The notes: generated from the sequence alone by a model not told the origin. Shown: positions 18,588 to 27,439, counted from the first letter of the stretch. The stretch: 64,000 bases of DNA from an uncultured Lachnospiraceae bacterium (GCA_910576535.1 CAJTKK010000004.1:149388-213387), one strand, 5' to 3'. Made by a program: numbers and translations.

Positions 18588-19145
18588 TTACTTGCCTGCA
18601 ACATATTCTTTTATGCCGCCCCACTTTTTATCTTTCTCGGACATAACCAGTTCCATCCCCTCCGGAACCGGCCATTCCACCCCAATTCCGGGGTCATTAT
18701 AAAGAATCCCCCCTTCATCATTAGGATGGTAGAAATCCGTGCATTTATAAGTAAATTCCGCATAATCCGAAAGAACTAAAAAACCATGGGCAAAATTCTT
18801 CGGGATAAAAAACTGTTTTTTATTTTCTGCGGAAAGCGTCACCCCGAACCATTTGCCGAATGTGCTGCTCCCTTCCCTTAAGTCTACCGCCACATCGAAC
18901 ACTTCCCCGCTGATTACCCGTACCAGCTTGTCCTGGGGAAACTCTTTTTGGAAATGCAAGCCCCGGAGAACGCCTTTTCTGGAAGAGGATTGGTTATCCT
19001 GCACAAACACTTGGTCAATCCCGGCCTCCTTATAAGCCTCATAATGATATGTCTCCATAAAATATCCTCTTTCATCCCCGAATACTGTAGGGACGATCAC
19101 CTTCAGCCCTTCTATTTCACAAGTTTCAACTGTTATTTTGCCCAC
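18588..19145 (-). CDS. rfbC: dTDP-4-dehydrorhamnose 3,5-epimerase
   Basis: A 185-residue cupin-fold epimerase, the third enzyme of dTDP-L-rhamnose synthesis. It converts dTDP-4-keto-6-deoxyglucose to dTDP-4-keto-L-rhamnose in the cytoplasm. Family motifs are clear: FGDERGYFMETYHYEAY, VLRGLHFQ with the catalytic His, and AHGFLVLSDYAEFTYK. Length is normal. Translation starts at a GTG (19143-19145) supported by AAGGAG eight bases upstream. The final reductase of the pathway (rfbD) is not in the window. Confidence 0.96.
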   Translation of the reverse strand: MGKITVETCEIEGLKVIVPTVFGDERGYFMETYHYEAYKEAGIDQVFVQDNQSSSRKGVLRGLHFQKEFPQDKLVRVISGEVFDVAVDLREGSSTFGKWFGVTLSAENKKQFFIPKNFAHGFLVLSDYAEFTYKCTDFYHPNDEGGILYNDPGIGVEWPVPEGMELVMSEKDKKWGGIKEYVAGK

Positions 19146-19232
19146 TTTCTTTACTCCTTTTCTTCCTTACGCTTTTCAAAATCCCTTTCTTTTTGCCGTT
19201 TCTTCCATCATCAGGCCTTATATCCGCAGTTC

Positions 19233-20606
19233 TTACCATTCCGCATCCGCTGCCCCTTCTATCGGCTTTGGTTCCTCTGCCTCTTCCGGGGCAATATCCT
19301 CTCTCCCGGCCTCAGAATCTTCCTCCGCTTCCTGCGTTGCATTTCCGGCCGTATTTTCTATTTTCAGATAACTCAGATTAAAATCTACCCTTCCTTCAAT
19401 CCCATCCACGCTTCCGTTTGAAGTATACTGCCACATATGATAATACCCCTGATAAATGGGAACATCCCTATATTCCGCCAGCCACACTACATAATCCCTC
19501 AGTTTATCCATATCGAGCATCTGGTTGAGCCAATTCCTGGAAGAATATACGCCGGCGCGGTAGCCTGCGCTTTCTACCGTGGCGCAGAAAGCTTTGCTGA
19601 CCGCCGTCCTTGCCTCCACATCCAGCCCGTCGGCCCGCCCGCTGCCTCCAAGCCCTTCCACATCAAGAAATACCGGATATGTAATCTCATAATCTTTACA
19701 TAAAGCGGTTACCATGCTGGCCTCTTCCACCGCCTCTACCGGATCCAGCGCCTGCGTGAAGAAATACACCCCTACCGGAATGCCTGCACGGGACGCCCCC
19801 TTTATGTTTGTCTCAAAATAAGGATCCTCCACCAAAGCCCCTGTCGTTGCCCCTCTGTAGCCTACCCGGATAATGGCAAACTCCACCCCGGCCTTCTTCA
19901 CCTTATCCCAGTCAATCTCCTTATTCCATTTGGAGACGTCTATCCCCATTTTTGCATTCGGATTCCCTTCCTGCATCTTGGTGATTTCCGATGAGTCGGC
20001 ATCTTCCAAAGCCTCATTGGCCTCCAGATCCTCCAGTTCCGCATTGACCTCATCCTCGGATAAAATCAGCAAGTCAATGTCATCAATCACCACATATTCC
20101 ACGCTTTGTTTTACTGTGATTCTCGCTTCCGTATCCGGCACACGGTAGCCTTCCTCTTCCTGCAGCGCCACCGCGTATTCCCCCGCGCGCAGATGTTCGA
20201 TATAGATTACGCCGTCCTGGTCGTCATCTGTATATTCTTTATCCCCGTTCAATACTACGGAAAAACTCTCCCCTTCCACAAGTTTTCCCGCATTATCCAC
20301 GATCTGGATACGCAGGTCTTTCTGTACCGAAGTCATCAGCAGCGACAAATTCTTTCCTTCCATTTTCTCAATGGACGAATAGGGCTGCTTGTCCGGTTCA
20401 AAAAAAGTCTCATCCTCCAGAAAAGCACGGGTATCATCCCCTATCTGCAATGTGCCTGCCTCTTCCGTCCCGCTCTCCGCTTCCGGCTCCCCGGTCTTTG
20501 CGCTTTCATCGCCGGAACGGATATTGGCATACAAAACAATGCCCCCTACTGCCACAAACATCAGGATAATCAATAAAATAATAATCCTCTTTACATTAGA
20601 GCCCAT
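19233..20606 (-). CDS. Membrane-anchored GH25 muramidase-like protein
   Basis: About 457 residues. One N-terminal membrane segment (RIIILLIILMFVAVGGIV) anchors an extracellular part. An acidic spacer with a small beta-rich domain (about residues 90-175) precedes a GH25 domain at roughly 225-415. That domain begins MGIDVSKWNKEIDWDKVK and contains PVFLDVEG, which carries the catalytic acidic residues of GH25. GH25 enzymes cut the N-acetylmuramyl-glucosamine bond of peptidoglycan. Here it may open the wall for polymer insertion. The C-terminal 40 residues are Glu-rich. The gene overlaps the end of rfbA by 11 bases; ATG at 20606, with GAGG six bases upstream, is preferred over a TTG at 20612. Confidence 0.9.
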   Translation of the reverse strand: MGSNVKRIIILLIILMFVAVGGIVLYANIRSGDESAKTGEPEAESGTEEAGTLQIGDDTRAFLEDETFFEPDKQPYSSIEKMEGKNLSLLMTSVQKDLRIQIVDNAGKLVEGESFSVVLNGDKEYTDDDQDGVIYIEHLRAGEYAVALQEEEGYRVPDTEARITVKQSVEYVVIDDIDLLILSEDEVNAELEDLEANEALEDADSSEITKMQEGNPNAKMGIDVSKWNKEIDWDKVKKAGVEFAIIRVGYRGATTGALVEDPYFETNIKGASRAGIPVGVYFFTQALDPVEAVEEASMVTALCKDYEITYPVFLDVEGLGGSGRADGLDVEARTAVSKAFCATVESAGYRAGVYSSRNWLNQMLDMDKLRDYVVWLAEYRDVPIYQGYYHMWQYTSNGSVDGIEGRVDFNLSYLKIENTAGNATQEAEEDSEAGREDIAPEEAEEPKPIEGAADAEW

Positions 20607-21465
20607 TCGCAACCTCTACCATATATTTTCCATAATCCGTCTTCATCAGCGGTTCTGCCAGTTTCAAAAGCTGTTCCTTTGTAATAAATCCCCTCTTATA
20701 AGCAATTTCTTCAATGCAGGAAATATAAAGCCCCTGTCTTTTCTGGACGGCTGCCACAAAATCCGCCGCATCCAGAAGGGAATCATGATTCCCTGTATCC
20801 AGCCAGGCAAAGCCTCTCCCTAATGTCTCCACCATCAGGCTGCCCCGGCTCAGATACTCGTTATTAATGCTTGTAATCTCTATTTCCCCCCTGGCGGAAG
20901 GCTTCACATTCTTTGCAATCCCCACCACGTCATTATCATAAAAATACAGACCCGGCACCGCATAATTGCTTTTCGGTTTTTCCGGCTTCTCCTCGATGGA
21001 AAGGGCTCTGCCTGTCTCATCGAATTCCACTACCCCGTATTCCCGTGGATCCCTGACATAATACCCGAAAATTGTCGCGCCCTTTTCCCTGGACGCCGCC
21101 TCCTTCAGCACTCTGGAAAAACTCTGCCCATAAAAAATATTATCCCCGAGCACCAGCGCCACGCTATCCTTCCCGATAAAATCAGCCCCAATTATAAAGG
21201 CGTCTGCCAGCCCTCTTGGATATTCCTGTACTGCATATTCCATCTTAAGCCCTAGCTGCTCTCCTGTCCCAAACAGATCCTCAAACACAGGCAAATCCCT
21301 CTTCGTGGAAATAATCAGTATCTCCCGGATTCCTGCCAGCATCAGGGTAGATAAAGGATAATAAATCATAGGCTTGTCATATACCGGCATAATCTGCTTT
21401 GAAATCGCTTTCGTCAACGGATACAGCCTCGTACCGCTGCCCCCTGCTAATATAATTCCCTTCAT
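20596..21465 (-). CDS. rfbA: Glucose-1-phosphate thymidylyltransferase
   Basis: A 289-residue nucleotidyltransferase that makes dTDP-glucose from glucose-1-phosphate and dTTP. The N-terminal GGSGTRLYPLT is the nucleotide-binding loop, and QIMPVYDKPMIYYPL with VLGDNIFYG are diagnostic of RfbA/RmlA. Full length for the short form. A strong AAGGAGG site and a likely promoter (21519-21547) lie just upstream, so rfbA may start a transcript separate from rfbB. Downstream it overlaps the GH25 gene. Confidence 0.97.
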   Translation of the reverse strand: MKGIILAGGSGTRLYPLTKAISKQIMPVYDKPMIYYPLSTLMLAGIREILIISTKRDLPVFEDLFGTGEQLGLKMEYAVQEYPRGLADAFIIGADFIGKDSVALVLGDNIFYGQSFSRVLKEAASREKGATIFGYYVRDPREYGVVEFDETGRALSIEEKPEKPKSNYAVPGLYFYDNDVVGIAKNVKPSARGEIEITSINNEYLSRGSLMVETLGRGFAWLDTGNHDSLLDAADFVAAVQKRQGLYISCIEEIAYKRGFITKEQLLKLAEPLMKTDYGKYMVEVANGL

Positions 21466-21518
21466 ATATGCGGAACCCTCCTTAACTTATCCATAATAAA
21501 CAGAAACATATGAATATC

Positions 21519-21547
21519 AGTATACCACAAATGCAGGAAAATGAAAA
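21519..21547 (-). promoter_or_regulatory. Sigma-A-type promoter for rfbA
   Basis: Read on the minus strand: TTTTCA (21547-21542), 17-base spacer, extended -10 TGGTATACT (the -10 hexamer itself is at 21524-21519). It would give a leader of about 45 bases ending in the AAGGAGG site of rfbA. Confidence 0.6.
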
Positions 21548-21625
21548 TGTAAATATGCAGGGAGAAATATCAATTTCCATTTCCCGGAAAAGGGGAAAGG
21601 AAGAAAAAAAGGGCAGGACGGAAAT

Positions 21626-21662
21626 CAATGACCAAAGCCGGCAGCAGCGGCTTTGGTCATTG
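21626..21662. terminator. 15 bp perfect hairpin between rfbB and rfbA
   Basis: A perfect 15 bp inverted repeat (21626-21640 with 21648-21662, loop GCAGCAG). It lies downstream of rfbB and upstream of the rfbA promoter. There is no immediate T-run on either strand; a run of seven T on the minus strand comes about 15 bases after the stem. It probably reduces read-through or stabilises the rfbB mRNA end. Confidence 0.5.
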
Positions 21663-21704
21663 GCAGTTACCCTCTGTAGTGTAATTTGTCATAGGGACAT
21701 TTCC

Positions 21705-22781
21705 CTACTGATACATTTCCTCATAATATTTCTGATAATCGCCGCTTGTCACATTTTTCATCCAGTCTTCATGTTCAAAAAACCATTGGATGGTCCGTTT
21801 GATGCCTTCCTTAAACATAGTTTCCGGTTCCCAGCCGATTTCCGCCTTTATCTTATCCGGGGCAATCGCATACCTCCTATCGTGGCCTTTGCGGTCTTCC
21901 ACATAGGTAATCAGATCCCTGCTGACCAGTTTTTTTCTTGGATCTGTTTCCGGCAGCATTTCCTGCAAGGTATCAAGGATGATATGAATAATCTCTATAT
22001 TCTGTTTCTCATTATGCCCGCCTATATTATAGGTTTCAAACAAACGCCCCTTTTCCTGCACCATGTCAATGGCTTTTGCATGGTCTTCCACATACAGCCA
22101 ATCCCTCACGTTCTTCCCGTCCCCATATACCGGAAGCTTTTTCCCCTGCAGCGCATTATTGATAATGAGCGGGATCAGCTTCTCCGGAAACTGGTATGGT
22201 CCGTAATTATTCGAGCAGTTCGTGATGTTGGCCGGAAATTGGTAGGTATCCATATACGCTTTCACCAACATGTCCGAACTCGCTTTGCTGGCTGAATATG
22301 GGCTGTGAGGCGCATATGGCGTCGTCTCATAAAAATATCCCCCATCCTCTTCTAGCGAACCATAAACCTCATCCGTGGAGACATGCAGGAATTTCTTCCC
22401 TTCTTTAAAACTTCCGTCCGGCAGCTCCCATGCATCTTTTGCGCAGTTTAACATAACAGCGGTCCCTAAAACATTTGTCTGGACAAACACTTCCGGGTTA
22501 CGGATGCTCCTGTCCACATGGCTCTCCGCCGCAAAATGCACTACCCTGTCAATATCATTTTCCGCAAAAATCTTTGCAACCGCTTCCTTATCGCAAATAT
22601 CCGCTTTCACAAAAGTATAATTTTCCTGGTTTTCCACACTCTTCAGATTTTCCAGGTTCCCTGCATACGTAAGGGCGTCCACATTAATCACGCGGATTTC
22701 ATTCCCATATTTTTTCAGCATATAATGAATATAATTAGAACCGATAAAGCCGGCTCCCCCTGTTACCAGATAAGTCCTCAT
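21705..22781 (-). CDS. rfbB: dTDP-glucose 4,6-dehydratase
   Basis: About 358 residues. An extended short-chain dehydrogenase that turns dTDP-glucose into dTDP-4-keto-6-deoxyglucose. TGGAGFIGSNYIHYML binds NAD, STDEVYG and YSASK hold the catalytic residues, and NNYGPYQFPEKLIP is typical of RfbB/RmlB. The start is placed at the ATG at 22781, nine bases after GGAGG; an in-frame upstream ATG at 22802 lacks a ribosome site. It is the first gene of the leftward backbone block, preceded by a 530-base intergenic region. Its product also serves as precursor for amino sugars, relevant to the DegT aminotransferase at 47-48 kb. Confidence 0.96.
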   Translation of the reverse strand: MRTYLVTGGAGFIGSNYIHYMLKKYGNEIRVINVDALTYAGNLENLKSVENQENYTFVKADICDKEAVAKIFAENDIDRVVHFAAESHVDRSIRNPEVFVQTNVLGTAVMLNCAKDAWELPDGSFKEGKKFLHVSTDEVYGSLEEDGGYFYETTPYAPHSPYSASKASSDMLVKAYMDTYQFPANITNCSNNYGPYQFPEKLIPLIINNALQGKKLPVYGDGKNVRDWLYVEDHAKAIDMVQEKGRLFETYNIGGHNEKQNIEIIHIILDTLQEMLPETDPRKKLVSRDLITYVEDRKGHDRRYAIAPDKIKAEIGWEPETMFKEGIKRTIQWFFEHEDWMKNVTSGDYQKYYEEMYQ

Positions 22782-23116
22782 TCTTTCTTTCCTCCATACC
22801 AAAGCGTTTTCTTCTTTCCTGCAAAGCTTTTAGCCAAACCCCTGCGTTCTTCCTCCCATCATACCTTCTTATCTCCTTGCCGTCAATATCCGGTATCTTT
22901 GCCCGCCGGAAGGCAATTATTTGTATTATCCTTCCTTTCTTGTTTGAATACCGCACTTTTTACGCAGGTTCAAAGAACCGGAAAGCCTGGGCAGGCAGAT
23001 CCTTTTTTCCAGATTCCATACCCCCTTTCCTTCCCGTTTTTCTCCTTTCTTTATGTAAACTTTTCTGTCAAAAACGGCTGTTTCCATTTTCACATAATTC
23101 CTTGTTTTTACGCCAT

Positions 23117-23179
23117 TTATCCACAAGTTTCTTTATGATTATCCACTTTACATAATTTATTTATGTTATTTTATCCAAA
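23117..23179 (+). promoter_or_regulatory. Three DnaA-box-like 9-mers
   Basis: TTATCCACA at 23117-23125 equals the DnaA-box consensus, TTATCCACT at 23139-23147 has one mismatch, and TTATCCAAA at 23171-23179 has two. All are on the same strand in AT-rich DNA. No dnaA, dnaN or other origin gene is nearby, so an origin is unlikely. They could be DnaA regulatory sites or chance. Confidence 0.35.
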
Positions 23180-23226
23180 AAGAACATTTTTATTCATTTT
23201 GTCGATGAATTACTATCATTAAGTTA

Positions 23227-23255
23227 TTGACTTTTTTCGTCATAACTGACACAAT
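23227..23255 (+). promoter_or_regulatory. Sigma-A-type promoter for the zinc-ribbon gene
   Basis: TTGACT (23227-23232), 17-base spacer, CACAAT (23250-23255). Predicted transcript start near 23262. A small inverted repeat (ATTGC / GCAAT) in the short leader could be an operator. Confidence 0.5.
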
Positions 23256-23315
23256 CAAAGGGTAACAAAAAAATATTGCAATAGGTCGCAATTTGGAAAA
23301 GGGGAATAATAACTC

Positions 23316-23564
23316 ATGATGTATATGCACTACTGTAAACCTTGCCACCGTGTCCATATGTTGAATGGACACAAGATGACATGTCCCAAATGCGGTGGAA
23401 CTATTACTGAACTTCGCATCCCGTACATGGAATATGTCAGCATGGATATCGACGAACGAAATGCCTTCAAAGCGCGGTGCGCTGATGACGAACAGCTCAA
23501 AGAACTTGGAACCACCTACCGGATGTACAAATACAGTAAGTGGTATAAAGAACTGCATGGTTGA
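23316..23564 (+). CDS. Small zinc-ribbon-like protein
   Basis: An 82-residue protein with two Cys pairs in the N-terminal part: CKPC (residues 7-10) with nearby His, then CPKCGG (23-28). This is the pattern of a small zinc ribbon. The C-terminal half is charged and ends in Tyr/Lys-rich sequence. Function unknown; I do not recognise a named family. A plausible promoter lies 60 bases upstream, and AAGGGG precedes an ATG-ATG start. It lies alone between rfbB and the SGNH gene. A 301-codon open frame on the opposite strand over the same bases is judged spurious. Confidence 0.7.
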   Translation: MMYMHYCKPCHRVHMLNGHKMTCPKCGGTITELRIPYMEYVSMDIDERNAFKARCADDEQLKELGTTYRMYKYSKWYKELHG

Positions 23565-23742
23565 TCCTGCCGGCGCTATTTGCCATCTACATAAAAAGTA
23601 TACGTTCCACTGTCCCGGCAGCCGTACCCATATTTCACGGCATATGCCGTCAACGCGGATACCGGCTTCTGTTATAACAAAAGTGGATTTTTTCTGTAAA
23701 TCATAGTACAATAAAAAAAGATTTTCACTATGGAGGATTAAC

Positions 23743-24747
23743 ATGAAAAAATCAAATACAAGAAAACGCCGGAAAAAAAATAGGGAAACAGAAAAACATT
23801 TCCGCCTAAACGGCCATATCCTGCTGCTTGCAGCAATCCTGATTCTTGCAGTCACTGCTGTTGTTAAATTAGCCATATGGAACAAAGGCGTGAAATCTGA
23901 TTTTGATCCTGACAACATTGCCGAAGGGTACGATGTGGAAGCGCTCGATACGATTATCCCTTTAAGCGAATCAAAGCTGGAAGGGCATGAAGATGACGGG
24001 GTCACAACGGTTCTCTGTCTGGGAAACAGCCCCCTCACCGATGAAACCGGGGAGAAAAGCCTTACTTCCTTACTCTCTTCTAAGACAAATGCCACCGTAT
24101 ATAACGGCGGTTTTCCCGGATCTACCGTTGGAGCCAGGTATTCATCCTATAATGAAGGTTACCCAAAAGACATTTTTAACCTTCCTTATGTTGCGCAAAG
24201 CATCTGTACAGGGGATTTCTCACGTATAGAGTCTGCCGCGGCCGCCGAAGAGAACGGTCTATATCGGCAGACGGCAGAAACTTTAAAGTCTATTGATTAC
24301 AGCAAAATAGATATCATTGCCATTATCTATGACGGTACGGATTATCTGGCAGGCATCCCCTCCGATAATCCCAATGACCCCCATGAGCTTAGCGCTTATA
24401 CCGGCGGGCTGCGGGTAGCTATCGAAACCATCCAAAATACCTATCCTTATATAAGGATTGTGGTTATGTCCCATACCTTCGCCCAGTCCATTGATGCAGA
24501 CGGCAATTACCAGAACGGGGGGATGGCAGATTTAGGGAACGGGGCGCTTCCCCACTATCTCCTGAAAGAAATTGATGTTGCTATTTCCTGCGGCGTCTCC
24601 ATTATTGACAATTATTATGGGACAATCAATGAAGATAACTACCTCGATTATATGAGCGACAACATTCACCTGAACGATGCCGGCCGGGAAATCATGGCGG
24701 AAAGGCTTGCAGAGTTTGTAAATACGGGAAGGACATCGGTAAGATAA
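23743..24747 (+). CDS. Membrane-anchored SGNH-like protein with altered catalytic blocks
   Basis: A 334-residue protein with a basic N-terminus, one membrane anchor (about residues 27-44) and an extracellular SGNH/GDSL fold. Block I reads CLGNSPLTDE, so the Asp before the nucleophile Ser is Asn. Block II is GGFPGSTVG. Block III, normally GxND, is YDGTDYL. Block V is DNIHLN with the Asp-His pair intact. The region LAGIP...GLRVAIETIQ parallels LSGIP...ALRIAVQRLR of the SGNH lipoprotein at 43555-44595, so they are paralogues. The role is probably acyl transfer or deacylation of surface glycan, or a non-catalytic helper. TGGAGG precedes the ATG and a TACAAT -10 box lies at 23707-23712. A hairpin follows the stop. 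Confidence 0.85.
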   Translation: MKKSNTRKRRKKNRETEKHFRLNGHILLLAAILILAVTAVVKLAIWNKGVKSDFDPDNIAEGYDVEALDTIIPLSESKLEGHEDDGVTTVLCLGNSPLTDETGEKSLTSLLSSKTNATVYNGGFPGSTVGARYSSYNEGYPKDIFNLPYVAQSICTGDFSRIESAAAAEENGLYRQTAETLKSIDYSKIDIIAIIYDGTDYLAGIPSDNPNDPHELSAYTGGLRVAIETIQNTYPYIRIVVMSHTFAQSIDADGNYQNGGMADLGNGALPHYLLKEIDVAISCGVSIIDNYYGTINEDNYLDYMSDNIHLNDAGREIMAERLAEFVNTGRTSVR

Positions 24748-24757
24748 TTTTATAATA

Positions 24758-24778
24758 GCCCCGCTGCCCAAGCGGGGC
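24758..24778. terminator. Hairpin between convergent genes
   Basis: A perfect GC-rich 8 bp stem (GCCCCGCT / AGCGGGGC, loop GCCCA). On the minus strand it is followed by an AT-rich TATTATAAAATT. It lies between the stops of two convergent genes and may act for both. Confidence 0.55.
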
Positions 24779-24834
24779 GCACCCCAAAGAAGAGACTCCG
24801 GGAATCTCCAGACCGGGCTTTTGGCTCCCGGATC

Positions 24835-25887
24835 TTAATATTCTATGGAAAAGAGTTCTTCAAAATCATAATCATACACGATCTGCTTCATTTTCTCTAA
24901 TTCTTCCCCTAAATTATTTATTGTCACTTCGCACTCCCCCGCCGCAAAGCATTCCGTCATATACCGGTTAATATCCGGATGATAATGGCTGTAATCCGCA
25001 TAATTATCCAAATCACAGACTATCCACTCCTGGTTTGGGAAGAAAAACACCTTTACATTTTCATAGGGAAACAGCCTTTGGGCAATATACTCATACTCCC
25101 GTATCACCGCATCCATCTGCTTCTCTAAAAGCACATCGTTCCAGTAAAGAATGCTGTAGGGCGGAAAAAAAATATAAAATACGGTATCCGGATTAGCCTC
25201 TATATAAGGGCAGATATTCGCTGCCATATTAGCTTCCATATTTTTCACATATTTTTCCGGGTCAGCTTCTTCCAGGGCGGGTTCTGCCGGCACATAGTTA
25301 TGCATCACCCATTGTTTATTATAATATTCCTCTGTCCACCAGCTTGCATATACGGTAGCCAGATCGGTTTTATCCGGATCTGCCAAAGGCCGAAGGATAT
25401 ATTGCAGCGCCACATCCTTATTCAGCAAATAAGGGATGTCATTCCAAACCGTATCGTCATACAAATATTCCGGAACCGGGTATTTTGTCTCATCCACGCC
25501 GCCGCTATAGGTAATCACATCTATCCCGAGAAAAACGGCATCTACTTTATGCCCTGATGCAAAGATGATATCCATAATGTTCGCCTGATCTTTCGGGAAA
25601 GCCCCGCTATAACTCAGTTTCAGAGTTTTAAGCCCCATCAGCTCCCCAAACCACTCCGTATTAAAGTTTACCGTCATGGACGATCCCAGAATCACGCTGT
25701 CATAATCCATATGTTTTGCCATCCCCGGGTTCTGGTTGACCTGATGATCCACTACATAGGGGAAATCTTCCAATGGCGCATGATATTGGAAAAAAGGGTC
25801 TACATATACCACCAATAGCATAACCGCCGCTGCAAGCCCAAGGAAAAACAAGGCGAATACAGCCAGCCACTTTTTATATTGCTTCAT
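24835..25887 (-). CDS. SGNH-like extracellular protein, partner of the adjacent MBOAT
   Basis: A 350-residue protein with one N-terminal membrane segment (WLAVFALFFLGLAAAVMLLVV) and an extracellular region. SVILGSSMT (around residue 65-73) resembles the block I Ser motif, with GSS in place of GDS. DYSHYHP near residue 300 provides a possible Asp-His pair. This layout resembles DltD and AlgJ/AlgX-type proteins that work with MBOAT acyltransferases. It follows the MBOAT gene by 14 bases in the same leftward operon. Likely role: help move an acyl group onto, or off, the exported glycan. Assignment is by pattern and context; sequence identity to named families looks low. Confidence 0.75.
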   Translation of the reverse strand: MKQYKKWLAVFALFFLGLAAAVMLLVVYVDPFFQYHAPLEDFPYVVDHQVNQNPGMAKHMDYDSVILGSSMTVNFNTEWFGELMGLKTLKLSYSGAFPKDQANIMDIIFASGHKVDAVFLGIDVITYSGGVDETKYPVPEYLYDDTVWNDIPYLLNKDVALQYILRPLADPDKTDLATVYASWWTEEYYNKQWVMHNYVPAEPALEEADPEKYVKNMEANMAANICPYIEANPDTVFYIFFPPYSILYWNDVLLEKQMDAVIREYEYIAQRLFPYENVKVFFFPNQEWIVCDLDNYADYSHYHPDINRYMTECFAAGECEVTINNLGEELEKMKQIVYDYDFEELFSIEY

Positions 25888-25901
25888 TGTCTCTCATCCC
25901 T

Positions 25902-27431
25902 TTAAAAATTGAAATACAGGAACGTGCTTACATCGGAAAAGGTAAGCACGCACCAAAGCAGCAGGCAGGCAAACACCGCCGCCGTCCACGCCTTTGGCTT
26001 TATTTTTTCCGCCGCCCAGGCTGCATTTTTCCCGAAAAACACCAATAGCAATGCAAAAACCGTAAACACCCACATCAGGATATCATGCCCATATTCCCAT
26101 CTGTCCAGCCGCAAAACCTTAAGAATATACCAGAATTCCTCCAGGTTAAAATACCCTGCCAGGTTCCTGTCCACACGCACAAAACCTCCTGTCAAGATCC
26201 TTCCGAGCAACCGGCTGCCCTGCGCTACGCTCTCTGCCCTAAAGTATACCCATGCGGCAGAAACATAACAGAACGTGAACGCCTTGCCGGCTGCCCCTGC
26301 TATTCTCCCGCCTCTTTTTACACCCGCGCCATGAAATACCCTCTTGTTTTTCCCAAGGCGTTCCCCTCCCGGCACATTCCGCCCCTGCCATGCCTTTGTC
26401 AGGACATACAATATTCCATGCATCATCCCCCAAAGAATAAAATTCCATCCGGCCCCATGCCATAAACCGCTGATAAAAAAAACAAACAGCAGATTCCGGT
26501 ATGTTTTCCACTTCCCGTTTCTGTTCCCCCCTAGAGGAATATAAATATATTTTGTAAAAAAACGGTTTAATGTGATATGCCACCGCTTCCAGAATTCAAT
26601 AATGTTTCCGGACTGGTATGGGGACTCAAAATTCACCGGCAGCTCGATACCGAACATCCGGCTGATCCCCCGTGCCATATCGCAGTAACCGCTAAAATCA
26701 AAGTATAGCTGCAGGGAATAAAAAACAGTCAGCAGCAAGGCATCCAGACCGTGCATCATTTCCAGGTTAGAATACCCATAGTTCACCGCCTCCCCAAAAG
26801 TATCCGCCAATATCACCTTTTTCAGCATCCCCATGATGAACAGGCAAATCCCACGCATCAGGCCTTCCGCATTGAATTTTTGTTTTCCTGCCCCGGCAAA
26901 CTGCGGAAATAGCTCCGACGCAAAAGCCAGGGGGCCTTCCACCAGCTTCGGAAAATATACGATATAAAGCATATAATCAAAAAAACCGCTATCCTCTATT
27001 TCCCCGCGGAAACAGTCCGCCAGATAAGATATCTGCTGGAAAGTAAAAAAACTGATGCCCACCGGAAGCGCCACGTGAAGCAGCGGCAGATTCCCGCCGC
27101 TTAGGGCATTCCAGTTCCCTATAAAGAAATCCATATATTTAAAATAAGCAAGCAACGCCAGGTTCCCTGCCGTCCCGGCCGCCAGAACCCTCTTTCCGTT
27201 CCGTCCGTTTTTCCTGCATCCCCTTATCATCTGTCCGGTTTTATAATTAAAAAGCACGCTGGCAAGCAAAAGAAACAGATATTCCATGCCAAAACATCCA
27301 TAAAACCAAAGGGATACGGCAACCAGCCAAAGCTTTGCCTCCTTACCGCCTCTTTTGCCTGCCAGAAAGTAATATCCGGTCAGACTTACCGGCAAAAACA
27401 CAAATAGAAATGTATATGAATGAAATAACAT
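25902..27431 (-). CDS. MBOAT family O-acyltransferase (DltB/AlgI-like) 1
   Basis: A 509-residue polytopic protein of the membrane-bound O-acyltransferase family. Diagnostic segments are LPVGISFFTFQQISYLAD, a FDFSGYCDMARG-type region, FWKRWHITLNRFFTKYIYIPLG and GLWHGAGWNF with the conserved catalytic His. About ten or more membrane helices are expected. These enzymes carry an acyl group across the membrane to a glycan. It is between a short membrane protein (8-base gap) and the SGNH-like gene (14-base gap), forming one operon that begins at 29371. One of three MBOATs in the window. The acyl donor cannot be told. Confidence 0.95.
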   Translation of the reverse strand: MLFHSYTFLFVFLPVSLTGYYFLAGKRGGKEAKLWLVAVSLWFYGCFGMEYLFLLLASVLFNYKTGQMIRGCRKNGRNGKRVLAAGTAGNLALLAYFKYMDFFIGNWNALSGGNLPLLHVALPVGISFFTFQQISYLADCFRGEIEDSGFFDYMLYIVYFPKLVEGPLAFASELFPQFAGAGKQKFNAEGLMRGICLFIMGMLKKVILADTFGEAVNYGYSNLEMMHGLDALLLTVFYSLQLYFDFSGYCDMARGISRMFGIELPVNFESPYQSGNIIEFWKRWHITLNRFFTKYIYIPLGGNRNGKWKTYRNLLFVFFISGLWHGAGWNFILWGMMHGILYVLTKAWQGRNVPGGERLGKNKRVFHGAGVKRGGRIAGAAGKAFTFCYVSAAWVYFRAESVAQGSRLLGRILTGGFVRVDRNLAGYFNLEEFWYILKVLRLDRWEYGHDILMWVFTVFALLLVFFGKNAAWAAEKIKPKAWTAAVFACLLLWCVLTFSDVSTFLYFNF

Positions 27432-27439
27432 AGCAACAC

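Larger units (their letters stand above)
22782..23315. other. 534-base intergenic region between divergent rfbB and zinc-ribbon genes
   Basis: No convincing gene is visible. The left part is GC-mixed and would be a leader of several hundred bases for rfbB. It contains a small hairpin (GGTTC TTT GAACC on the minus strand). The right part (about 23100-23290) is very AT-rich and contains three DnaA-box-like 9-mers and a rightward promoter. I could not place a leftward promoter for rfbB with confidence. Confidence 0.6.

Noticed and set aside
22926..23126. 66-codon minus-strand frame in the rfbB leader
   Set aside because: Highly basic, no family pattern; more likely leader RNA.
23117..23179. Chromosome origin
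   Set aside because: Three DnaA-like boxes only, with no dnaA, dnaN or other origin neighbours. Kept as possible regulatory sites.
23190..24095. 301-codon minus-strand open frame
   Set aside because: It lies antisense to two well-supported plus-strand genes with ribosome sites and recognisable motifs. Its own translation has low-complexity Ser/Phe stretches and no family pattern.
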